Source: an uncultured Bacilli bacterium
GTDB taxonomy: Bacteria; Bacillota_I; Bacilli_A; RF39; UBA660
Length of the DNA stretch: 14,203 nucleotides
Assembly: GCA_910585335.1 (NCBI GenBank)
Contig: CAJUCU010000033.1
Coordinates: 1 to 14,203 of the forward strand
Direction: 5' to 3'
In this document: positions 1 to 6,312 of the stretch, in pieces
Layout of the letters: each line of letters opens with the position of its first letter
How positions within the stretch are numbered: position 1 is the stretch's first letter
Made by a program: the position numbers and the translations under genes
Notes under the pieces: generated by a model
What the model saw: only the letters and a program-made list of their open reading frames with translations
What the model was told of the DNA's origin: nothing
The model's database searches: none

Positions 1-330
1 ATCAGACTCAGGAATTTCTAAGTCATCTAGATATATTTCGTAATTACTATCAACGTTTCCTGTGTTTTCTAAAGTAAAAGTGTAACCACTACTTGCAAGT
101 CCTTCTTCATCACTGATAGGAACAACATCTGCCATCGTAATTCCTTCGCCCATACTATCATCCAAACTTAACTCTAGTGTTCCTGCCCTTAGCGTTAACT
201 CTTTCTCACCTCGCAGTGTTAATTGTAACCAAGCATAAGAAAGCCCTACCAACATGATGATAGCACTTATTACAACAAATAAACTCATTTTATGCTCTCC
301 TAAAAATGATAGGACTTTCTTGTCTTTCAT
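1..330 (-). CDS. TasA-like membrane-anchored surface protein, N-terminal 110 codons (cut by the window edge)
   Basis: The frame is open from the ATG at 330 to base 1, so only 110 N-terminal residues are visible and the C-terminus lies outside the window. After a short charged start (MKDKKVLSF) there is one hydrophobic segment, about residues 15-37, ending in LSYAWLQLTL. A TasA/camelysin-like beta-rich region follows: RAGTLELSLDD, then PISDEEGL, then YTFTLENTG and YEIYLDDL. It is a close paralogue of the gene at 6313-8250, roughly 85 percent identical over the shared residues by eye, so the missing part probably carries DUF6273-like domains too; that is inference. The start is supported by AGGTGG at 336-341, the same leader as the paralogue. 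Known TasA-type proteins are exported and processed by a SipW-like signal peptidase, but none is in view, so this one could equally stay membrane-anchored. Confidence 0.8.
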   Translation of the reverse strand, partial: MKDKKVLSFLGEHKMSLFVVISAIIMLVGLSYAWLQLTLRGEKELTLRAGTLELSLDDSMGEGITMADVVPISDEEGLASSGYTFTLENTGNVDSNYEIYLDDLEIPESD

Positions 331-350
331 ACACTCCACCTATTATTAGA
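1..350 (-). repeat. Dispersed repeat, copy 1 (pairs with 7924-8270)
   Basis: This segment holds the start of the left-edge surface gene plus its leader. It matches the start of the gene at 6313-8250 at the DNA level, including a 34-base identical run (96-129 here, 8019-8052 there) and the shared leader core AATAATAGGTGG. Both copies lie on the same strand, so they form a direct repeat separated by about 8 kb. Confidence 0.8.
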
Positions 351-356
351 ATATCA
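348..356 (-). promoter_or_regulatory. Possible -10 region of the left-edge surface gene
   Basis: Read on the minus strand this is TGATATTCT, a TGn-extended -10 that aligns with TGTTATATT in front of the paralogue at 8250. No good -35 is seen. A start from this box would leave a leader of only about 10 bases; the overlapping TATGAT (353-358) is an alternative. Confidence 0.3.
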
Positions 357-393
357 TAACCTACATATAATTGCATTATTTTTCCGACTGATT

Positions 394-427
394 GACAAAA
401 AAAGTAGTGAGCACTACTCACTACTTT
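394..427 (-). terminator. Intrinsic terminator of ftsK/spoIIIE, overlapping its stop codon
   Basis: On the minus strand an 11-bp perfect stem (AAAGTAGTGAG with CTCACTACTTT, arms 417-427 and 401-411) has a 5-base loop and is followed by a T-run. The TAG stop of the translocase gene (414-416) lies in the loop, so the first arm is coding sequence. Confidence 0.85.
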
Positions 428-2693
428 CCTCAGAACCTTCTAATTTTACTAAAACCTCTCGAGGTTTAGAACCATTTTGTGGACCTATAATTCCCCGTTC
501 TTCTAATAAATCAACAATACGTGCTGCCCGATTATAGCCAAGTTTGAATCGACGTTGTAACAACGAAGCCGATGCCTTTTGCGTTTCAATCACAAACTCA
601 ACAATTTCATTATAAAGTGGATCATCATAATCATCCCCTGAATCAGCACCTGCATGTCCACCACCAACATCTCCAGTAGGCTCCATGTCTAACTTCATCA
701 TACTATCGTCATATTGGGCTTGTTGCTGTTCTGTTGTATAATCAATAATTCTTTTAATTTCATCATCTGTAATAAAAGACCCTTGAATTCGAAGCGGTGA
801 ATTAACACCAATTGGTAAAAATAACATATCTCCTTTACCCAACAACTGTTCTGCTCCTGTTTGATCAAGAATCGTTCTAGAATCAATTCCAGATCCAACA
901 GAAAAGGCAATACGCGATGGAATATTCGCTTTAATTAAACCAGTAATAACTTCAGTCGATGGTCTTTGCGTAGCCACAATCAAATGCATTCCAGCAGCAC
1001 GAGCCTTTTGCGTAATTCGAAGAATAGAATCTTCTACTTCTTTGGCTGCTACCATCATAAGATCGGCAAGCTCGTCGATAATAATAACAATATAAGGCAT
1101 TTTTTGAAGTTTCCCTTCAGGATCCCTAATACGAGCATTTTCTTTTTCTACATAAGCATTATATCCTTCAATATTCTTAGTCTTAGAATCACTAAAAACA
1201 GAATAACGCCGCTCCATCTCATCTACCATTTTTTTAAGCGCAATCGCTGCCTGTTTTGGATCCGTAACAACTGGTCGAAGCAAATGAGGAATCCCATTAT
1301 AAACAGAAAGCTCTACTACTTTAGGATCCACCATAATCAGTTTTACTTCATCTGGCTTTGCTCGCATTAAAATAGAACAGATAATACCGTTTACACAAAC
1401 AGATTTACCAGAACCAGTAGTACCAGCAACTAATAAATGGGGCATCTTGTTAACTTCACAAACACCAATATCACCCATAATACTTTTTCCAAGTGGAACC
1501 ATCAATTTTTTATCCATTGCACTCTTCATTTTATTACTATTAATAATTTCATAAAAACTAACTGGTGTTGGTGTATCATTGGCAAACTCAATTCCAACTG
1601 TATTTTTTCCTGGAATTGGTGCCTCGATTCTTACATCTTTTTTAGCCAGTGCCAAAGAAATTTCCCGATTAATACTCGTAATCTTATTTACACGTGTACC
1701 ACTAGCAATTTCTAACTCATACTGAACAACCGTCGGACCAATATGAACTTCCACTACTTTTCCAATAATTTTAAAATCTTTTAATACTTTTTCTAATATT
1801 TCAATATTCTTCTCAATCACACTTTGATCAGTACCCTTTGCCTTTTTCTTTGGCTTATCTAATAAATCAATTGGTGGTAACTTATATTCTTTTTGTGGTA
1901 ATCGTGCAGGAGTAGAGACATTTTCTACCACTTCACTTTGTTCTCCCACTTCTTTCATATCACCAATTTTACGTACTTCATCAATACTAGAAATAGTAAT
2001 CTTTTTATCTTCTTCTTTATTTTCTATAGCCTCTTCATTACCATCATTAATAATAACAGAAGAAGTATGCTCGGCTTTTTCTTTTTTGGCATCTTTTCTT
2101 TCTTTAGCACTTTCTTTATAGCCACTAACACGCTCGCGAATAATATCAAAAATAGAAACTCCTGTAAAAAGTACAAATCCAAGTGCTACCATCATCCAAG
2201 CTACAATATTCATCCCTGTATAAGAGAATAATTTATCAAAAACAATCGCAAAGGCACCACCAATGACTCCTCCACCAACAGAAAACAAATCCTGTACAGA
2301 GCCTGTGTGCATAATGCTATTAAAACCAGAAATAAGTTCATTCATCGTCTCTTGAAAAATAAGAGCCATATTCCCATCATTTTCTACTACATATTCACGG
2401 TGCATAATAATCAAAAGTCCTAAAACTACCACATATAGTCCAATTAACTTGGTTGTAAAAAAATCAGGCCATTCTCGTTTAACCACTAAAAAACACCCAA
2501 CTACAAAAAGTGTCAGTAAAAAAAGACCATAACCTGTTCCAACTAAGAAAAGCCCAAAAGAGGCAATCAACTTTCCAACTGGTCCATATTTTCCAATTCC
2601 TAAGATCGCAGCAAGTACTAACAAAACACCATAAAGTTCTTCGCTATGTTCAAATTTTTTTGCCACTACTTTCTTTTTCTTCTTCTTCGCCAT
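414..2693 (-). CDS. ftsK: DNA translocase FtsK/SpoIIIE
   Basis: Membrane-anchored ATPase that pumps chromosomal DNA through the division (or sporulation) septum. It has 759 residues, a usual length for the Bacillus SpoIIIE/SftA-type family. The N-terminus is lysine-rich and is followed by hydrophobic segments at about residues 20-35, 42-70, 82-97, 138-155 and 162-182. A charged linker (185-290) leads to the alpha/beta motor: Walker A GTTGSGKS at 424-431, MVDPK near 455, Walker B IVIIIDELADL ending near 545, and ATQRPS near 574. The C-terminal winged-helix gamma domain (about 690-750) contains RRFKLGYNRAARIVDLLEERG and would read oriented DNA motifs. The ATG is preceded by GAGGTG. It has its own promoter (2717-2745) and terminator, so it looks monocistronic. 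FtsK and SpoIIIE roles cannot be told apart from this sequence; the symbol denotes the family. Confidence 0.97.
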   Translation of the reverse strand: MAKKKKKKVVAKKFEHSEELYGVLLVLAAILGIGKYGPVGKLIASFGLFLVGTGYGLFLLTLFVVGCFLVVKREWPDFFTTKLIGLYVVVLGLLIIMHREYVVENDGNMALIFQETMNELISGFNSIMHTGSVQDLFSVGGGVIGGAFAIVFDKLFSYTGMNIVAWMMVALGFVLFTGVSIFDIIRERVSGYKESAKERKDAKKEKAEHTSSVIINDGNEEAIENKEEDKKITISSIDEVRKIGDMKEVGEQSEVVENVSTPARLPQKEYKLPPIDLLDKPKKKAKGTDQSVIEKNIEILEKVLKDFKIIGKVVEVHIGPTVVQYELEIASGTRVNKITSINREISLALAKKDVRIEAPIPGKNTVGIEFANDTPTPVSFYEIINSNKMKSAMDKKLMVPLGKSIMGDIGVCEVNKMPHLLVAGTTGSGKSVCVNGIICSILMRAKPDEVKLIMVDPKVVELSVYNGIPHLLRPVVTDPKQAAIALKKMVDEMERRYSVFSDSKTKNIEGYNAYVEKENARIRDPEGKLQKMPYIVIIIDELADLMMVAAKEVEDSILRITQKARAAGMHLIVATQRPSTEVITGLIKANIPSRIAFSVGSGIDSRTILDQTGAEQLLGKGDMLFLPIGVNSPLRIQGSFITDDEIKRIIDYTTEQQQAQYDDSMMKLDMEPTGDVGGGHAGADSGDDYDDPLYNEIVEFVIETQKASASLLQRRFKLGYNRAARIVDLLEERGIIGPQNGSKPREVLVKLEGSEESSE

Positions 2694-2716
2694 CTTAACT
2701 ACACCTCACTATTAAA

Positions 2717-2745
2717 ATTATAACACGATACTATTTCTTTCGCAA
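2717..2745 (-). promoter_or_regulatory. Sigma-A-type promoter of ftsK/spoIIIE
   Basis: On the minus strand the -35 is TTGCGA (2740-2745), the spacer is 17 bases, and the -10 is TATAAT (2717-2722) extended by TGT. Transcription would start near 2710, giving a leader of about 17 bases with the GAGGTG site in it. The remaining gap to 2811 is AT-rich and shows nothing else. Confidence 0.75.
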
Positions 2746-2811
2746 AGAACAAAATAAAAAATAAATATGAAGTTATTTTTTTAGACGAGATATTTAGAAT
2801 AATATATTTTT

Positions 2812-2837
2812 AACAAAAAAAAACGCATTTTTGCGTT
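2812..2837 (-). terminator. Intrinsic terminator of efp
   Basis: On the minus strand AACGCA pairs with TGCGTT (2832-2837 with 2822-2827) around a 4-base A loop and runs straight into a run of nine T. It begins a few bases after the efp stop codon. Confidence 0.85.
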
Positions 2838-2842
2838 AGTAA

Positions 2843-3400
2843 TTATGCACGAGATGAATATTTACCATCTGATGTTGTAACAAGAATTTTTTCTCCTTGT
2901 TCAATAAATAAAGGAACTTTTACAATCATACCAGTATCTACTTTTGCATCTTTCATAGCATTATTGGTAGTATTACCTCGAACAGCTGGTTCTGTTTCAA
3001 CAACAGTAAACTCCACTTTATCTGGAAGATCAATTCCAAGTAACTCTCCTTCAAAAAGGATAATATAAACACTCATATTTTCAATCAAATAATTCGCACT
3101 ATCTCCAATTTGTTCTTTAGAAAGTTCTAATTGTTCATACGTTTCCATATTCATGAAATAATAAACGTCTCCCATACTATATAAGTATTGAGAATTCATT
3201 TTATTAATATTTGCTTTTTCAAACTTTACATTTGTATTAAATGTTTTTTCTACAATACCGCCTGTTCTTAAATTACGAAGTTTCGTCTTCATAAAAGCAG
3301 AACCTTTTCCTGGTTTTACATGTAAGAACTCTATTACTTGATAGATATTTCCTTCAATGATAAGAGTCATTCCATTTTTAATATCATTTACACCAATCAT
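2843..3400 (-). CDS. efp: Elongation factor P
   Basis: EF-P binds the ribosome between the P and E sites and relieves stalling at polyproline stretches. At 185 residues it has the standard length. The N-terminal KOW-like domain carries the conserved loop HVKPGKGSAF, in which Lys32 corresponds to the lysine that is post-translationally modified in EF-P (5-aminopentanol in Bacillus). The family pattern continues with KLRNLRTGG, the VEKTF segment, and the two OB-fold domains ending in GEKILVTTSDGKY SSRA. The ATG has an ideal site, AAAAGGAGG, 7 bases upstream. The gene lies downstream of rpmG and a 53-residue gene on the same strand, with a weak hairpin (3423-3447) in between, and ends in a clear terminator. 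No separate strong promoter was seen, so read-through from the rpmG promoter is likely. Confidence 0.98.
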   Translation of the reverse strand: MIGVNDIKNGMTLIIEGNIYQVIEFLHVKPGKGSAFMKTKLRNLRTGGIVEKTFNTNVKFEKANINKMNSQYLYSMGDVYYFMNMETYEQLELSKEQIGDSANYLIENMSVYIILFEGELLGIDLPDKVEFTVVETEPAVRGNTTNNAMKDAKVDTGMIVKVPLFIEQGEKILVTTSDGKYSSRA

Positions 3401-3422
3401 TGTAAATCCTCCTTTTAAAATG

Positions 3423-3447
3423 AAATAAGAGAATAATCCTCTTATTT
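3423..3447 (-). terminator. Hairpin between the 53-residue gene and efp (attenuator or weak terminator)
   Basis: A perfect 9-bp stem (AAATAAGAG with CTCTTATTT) with a 7-base loop overlaps the stop codon of the small gene at 3442. On the minus strand it is followed only by CATTTTA, a poor T-run, so it may reduce rather than stop transcription into efp. Confidence 0.45.
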
Positions 3448-3603
3448 TTTTCCAATTTTTAAATGTTGTACTGTTTTTTGTTGATATCCTTTAGTCTTTA
3501 CTTTAGGCTTTTCTGGTTGTCTTGCTATAGTACTACTAACTTCATTTGCTTGTTCTTCAATTAGTTTTTTATAGTCAATCCATGGTTGAAATTGTTCTAG
3601 CAT
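3442..3603 (-). CDS. Small hypothetical protein, 53 residues
   Basis: An unrecognised short gene. The frame begins MLEQFQPWIDYKKLIEEQ and ends KTVQHLKIGKK. It has no hydrophobic segment and no cysteine; the first half is acidic and helical-looking, the second half strongly basic and rich in K, Q and P (REKPKVKTK-like composition around residues 30-40). The start is supported by AGGAGA 9 bases before the ATG, and this site overlaps the stop codon of rpmG, so translation of the two is probably coupled. The position after rpmG is where many Firmicutes carry secE, but SecE has a membrane helix and this protein has none, so it is not SecE. The basic tail, and company with L33 and EF-P, would fit a ribosome- or RNA-associated protein; that is a guess from context. 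Confidence 0.65.
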   Translation of the reverse strand: MLEQFQPWIDYKKLIEEQANEVSSTIARQPEKPKVKTKGYQQKTVQHLKIGKK

Positions 3604-3616
3604 AATTTATAATCTC

Positions 3617-3781
3617 CTACTTTTTCTCTTTATGTGTTGTATGTTTCTTACATCTAGAGCAATATTTACTAATTTCTAGACGATCCGTTGTATTTTTTAC
3701 ATTTTTAGAAACACGGTAATTTTCTTCACCACATTCTGTACAAACAAGAGTTTTCTTTTGTCTATTTCCAAGTTTAGCCAT
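3617..3781 (-). CDS. rpmG: 50S ribosomal protein L33
   Basis: Ribosomal protein of the large subunit, near the E site. It has 54 residues, the normal length. The sequence starts MAKLGNRQKKTLVCTECGEENY and contains two CxxC pairs (CTEC and CSRC), so this is the zinc-binding C+ form; the C-minus paralogue of many Firmicutes lacks these. The middle segment KNVKNTTDRLEISKYC is typical of the family. The ATG is preceded by AAGGAGGG. A strong promoter lies directly upstream (3808-3835), and the following small gene starts 13 bases after the stop codon, so rpmG is likely the head of an rpmG, small-gene, efp transcript. The gene sits 98 bases downstream of the PBP gene. Confidence 0.97.
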   Translation of the reverse strand: MAKLGNRQKKTLVCTECGEENYRVSKNVKNTTDRLEISKYCSRCKKHTTHKEKK

Positions 3782-3807
3782 TTTAATCCCTCCTTACGTC
3801 TATAGGT

Positions 3808-3835
3808 ATTATAACAGAAAATTACCCATTTGCAA
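3808..3835 (-). promoter_or_regulatory. Promoter of rpmG
   Basis: On the minus strand TTGCAA (3830-3835), a 16-base spacer and TATAAT (3808-3813) with a TGT extension. The predicted start near 3801 gives a leader of about 20 bases containing the AGGAGG site. Confidence 0.75.
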
Positions 3836-3879
3836 AACATTTTTCTATTTTTTTCAGTGAATTGAATGAGGAAAACATC

Positions 3880-5952
3880 TTATAATGGATAAAATTCAAA
3901 AAATTTACTAGTTACTGCTTTCGTAATTCGCATGGTAACTAAGGATGCATAATCGTTTCCGCCATTAGGATAAGATGAATTAGGACTCGTCACAGTAATC
4001 GTCATTTTAGGATTTACACTAGGTGCATAACCAATAAAAGCAGTAGAAATAGTATCTGTATCAATCTTATCATCACCATCTGTATCAACAAAGCTTTGAG
4101 AGGTTCCTGTTTTACCACTACCATCAAATTGGTCCTCCATATAACCACGTCCATAACCATCTCCACGCATAACAACAGCATGGAATCCTTCTTTCACACG
4201 GTTTAAATATTCTTCTTTGGTAGAAATGGTATTTAAGACTTTTCGCTCACTTTTTACAATCACTTCTCCTAAAGTAGCATCCTCAGTAGAAGCACGTACT
4301 TCTTTTAATAAGTGTGGTTGTAAGCGACTTCCACCATTAGCAATAGTAGTAATATATTGAGATAACTGAATTGGTGTATAAGTTTCATATTGTCCCATTA
4401 CAAAGTCCAAAAGATTTCCTGCTTGTGTATCTTTACTAGTATAGCCTAAGCTTTCAACAGGAAGATCAATTTCTGTCTTAACACCGAGTCCAAATGAATG
4501 ATACATTGCCCGATACTTATCAAAAGCCTCTTGATTAAATGGCATTCTCATACCACGAAAATACTCTCTTCCTGCAATTCGCATCGCAATTTTAAATTGA
4601 TAAACGTTACTAGATTTAGCCAGTGCTGTAATATCATCGATTCTTCCCAATGTTTGTGAAGAGCATTTCTCAGGAGCCCCTGCAATTTTAACACATTCAT
4701 CTTGCATATATTCTCCCATTTTAACAGCCCCTTCGTTATATCCTACCAACATAGAAGCCCCTTTAACAACAGAACCAGGTGTCATCGGAGAAGTAAGAAG
4801 CGCTGGAGAATAATCTCGAATTTCATAATTCCCATTTTGAAGTATCGCCTGTTTTCCAGCCATAGCCAAAACTTCACCCGTATTAGGGTCTTGAATCACA
4901 ACAAAACTATGATCATAAAAATTAGTATTCGCCTCACTCTTAGTCTTAATCACTTCTTCAGCAAGGATTCTTTCTACTTCTTGTTGCAATTTAATATCTA
5001 TCGTTAAAACAATATCATTGCCTCTGCTTCCCTCTTCTAACAATTTTAATTCATGACGATTGACAACTTGATAAATATCTTTTGTACCATGTAAATATTC
5101 TTCATATTGTTTTTCAATATAAGAAATACCTACACGGTCATTTAAAGAGTATCCAAGTGATAAATAATAATCTTTCTCTTCTAATGGAATCCCAGAAGAA
5201 GTGGTAGAGATATTTCCTAAAAACGTCCGAAACGTATCACCATAAGGATAAACTCTCTCCCAATCAAGTTTGACATTAAATCCACCTAAAGTTTGATTAT
5301 TCTCTGCTACATAAGCATATTCTTCTTCTGAAACATCTCCAGTCCGAATCACTTTTTCATCATAAGTATATCCTTTATTCATTAAATAATATAAGTATGC
5401 TGCCCCATTATCCTCGTTTGTAAAAGCATCTAACTCTTCTTTTGAAATACGTTCCATCTGCATCTCTTCTATGTCTTTATTAGAAAGTTCTCTAGCATGA
5501 TATTGATCCCATTCTTTTTTTGTGATAAGCTTTTTTACTTTCTTAGGATATTTTACTAAATAAAACTCTCGTTTATTCCTCTCTTGTAATTTAGAGACAT
5601 CTAATTTTAAATGAGGAGAGACAAGATAAGCAAGTTCTATTTCTTCTTGGGTAGTTGTTTTCTTATCTTTTTTATAATAGATTGTTTTAATCGCTTTATT
5701 ATCTACAATAACTACGCCATTACGATCATAGATACGTCCTCTAGGAGAAGAAGGTCCTTCTACTTTGGTATAGGTAAGCTCTGTTAAACTTTTCTGATAA
5801 TCTTTTTTATGAACAAGCATAACATCACAAAGTTTAAGTGTTAAAAGAGAAAAGAGTCCTACGATAAAAATCATAAATAGAAAGAATCTTCTTTTTTCTA
5901 TTTTTTCTGTCTCTAATTTATTTTTTCGCTTTTTATGAATTCTTTTTTTCAT
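3880..5952 (-). CDS. Class B penicillin-binding protein (PBP2/FtsI type transpeptidase)
   Basis: Cross-links peptidoglycan stems outside the membrane; partner of a SEDS glycosyltransferase in elongation or division. It has 690 residues, with a basic N-terminus and one membrane anchor at about 22-46. The dimerisation domain opens with SPRGRIYDRNG (68-79). The transpeptidase domain is intact: SVVK at 394-397 (Ser394 nucleophile), SSN at 447-449, and KTG at 614-616. Directly after KTGTSQS is DTDGDDKID (623-631), which matches the calcium-loop pattern DxDGDxxxD. No PASTA repeats are present. Cys420 and Cys430 lie in the loop between SxxK and SxN, where a disulphide would be possible. The ATG follows AGGAAAGGATGAGAGT. 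The gene is divergent from the small gene at 6016. Elongation-type (PbpA/MrdA-like) and division-type roles cannot be separated here, so no symbol is given. No clear terminator follows it. Confidence 0.95.
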   Translation of the reverse strand: MKKRIHKKRKNKLETEKIEKRRFFLFMIFIVGLFSLLTLKLCDVMLVHKKDYQKSLTELTYTKVEGPSSPRGRIYDRNGVVIVDNKAIKTIYYKKDKKTTTQEEIELAYLVSPHLKLDVSKLQERNKREFYLVKYPKKVKKLITKKEWDQYHARELSNKDIEEMQMERISKEELDAFTNEDNGAAYLYYLMNKGYTYDEKVIRTGDVSEEEYAYVAENNQTLGGFNVKLDWERVYPYGDTFRTFLGNISTTSSGIPLEEKDYYLSLGYSLNDRVGISYIEKQYEEYLHGTKDIYQVVNRHELKLLEEGSRGNDIVLTIDIKLQQEVERILAEEVIKTKSEANTNFYDHSFVVIQDPNTGEVLAMAGKQAILQNGNYEIRDYSPALLTSPMTPGSVVKGASMLVGYNEGAVKMGEYMQDECVKIAGAPEKCSSQTLGRIDDITALAKSSNVYQFKIAMRIAGREYFRGMRMPFNQEAFDKYRAMYHSFGLGVKTEIDLPVESLGYTSKDTQAGNLLDFVMGQYETYTPIQLSQYITTIANGGSRLQPHLLKEVRASTEDATLGEVIVKSERKVLNTISTKEEYLNRVKEGFHAVVMRGDGYGRGYMEDQFDGSGKTGTSQSFVDTDGDDKIDTDTISTAFIGYAPSVNPKMTITVTSPNSSYPNGGNDYASLVTMRITKAVTSKFFEFYPL

Positions 5953-5992
5953 ACTCTCATCCTTTCCTAGCGTACTTTCTTTCTTTTTTGCA

Positions 5993-5999
5993 TATAATA
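5993..5999. promoter_or_regulatory. Overlapping divergent -10 boxes between the PBP gene and the DUF2624-like gene
   Basis: TATAAT on the plus strand (5993-5998) and TATTAT on the minus strand (5994-5999) share five bases. Each is placed to serve one of the two divergent genes, but neither has a convincing -35, and the plus-strand start would fall inside the GAGGAGA ribosome site (6004-6010). Confidence 0.35.
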
Positions 6000-6015
6000 G
6001 TTAGAGGAGAATTTT

Positions 6016-6270
6016 ATGTACGAGAAATTAATTGAAAACTATATTGGTTCTTTAACTGTAACAGATGTTAAGAACTATGCCGAAAAAGAAGGTGTATCTA
6101 TTACAGATGGGGAGGCTAAAATCATTTTTGACTTTTTGCATAAAAACTACAAAGCTCTACTAGGCCCCAACGGAATAGAAACATTAAAAACCATTAAACC
6201 TTATCTTAGTATAACGCTTTATGAGGAAATAGCCAAGAAATATATTACGACAAAAAACAAGTTTTTTTAG
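6016..6270 (+). CDS. Small DUF2624-like (YqfT-type) protein
   Basis: An 84-residue cytoplasmic protein, apparently all-helical. Its layout resembles the DUF2624 family (Bacillus YqfT): a short first helix (MYEKLIENYIGS), then LTVTDVKNYAEKEGVSIT, EAKIIFDFLHKNYK, and a C-terminal helix pair ending in a basic tail (KKYITTKNKFF). The function of that family is not known. In Bacillus yqfT lies next to the endonuclease IV gene yqfS; here an nfo gene lies 2 kb away on the other strand, with the DUF6273 surface gene between them. The ATG is preceded by AGAGGAGA. The gene ends just before a bidirectional terminator. The family call rests on pattern memory only; that the gene is real is more certain than its name. 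Confidence 0.6.
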   Translation: MYEKLIENYIGSLTVTDVKNYAEKEGVSITDGEAKIIFDFLHKNYKALLGPNGIETLKTIKPYLSITLYEEIAKKYITTKNKFF

Positions 6271-6281
6271 AGAAATAAAAA

Positions 6282-6312
6282 AATACCAGGTAGGAATAAT
6301 CTAACTGGTATT
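6282..6312. terminator. Bidirectional terminator between convergent genes
   Basis: AATACCAGGTAG (6282-6293) pairs with CTAACTGGTATT (6301-6312) with one mismatch around a 7-base loop. T-rich flank follows on the plus strand (TTTTATG) and a run of A, thus T on the other strand, lies at 6274-6283. It serves both the plus gene ending at 6270 and the minus gene ending at 6313. Confidence 0.8.

Noticed and set aside
966..2231. Open plus-strand frames opposite the translocase gene (for example 966-1370, 1437-1715, 1938-2231)
   Set aside because: They lie antisense to a clear full-length FtsK/SpoIIIE gene, have no ribosome sites, and their compositions (rich in N, I, F, H) are those of reversed AT-rich coding sequence.
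3442..3603. The small gene after rpmG as SecE
   Set aside because: SecE needs a transmembrane helix; this product has none and is strongly basic and polar in its C-terminal half.
3880..3881. A terminator directly after the PBP gene
   Set aside because: The 98 bases before rpmG contain only a short imperfect TTCA/TGAA pairing without a following T-run on the minus strand, so no terminator is claimed.
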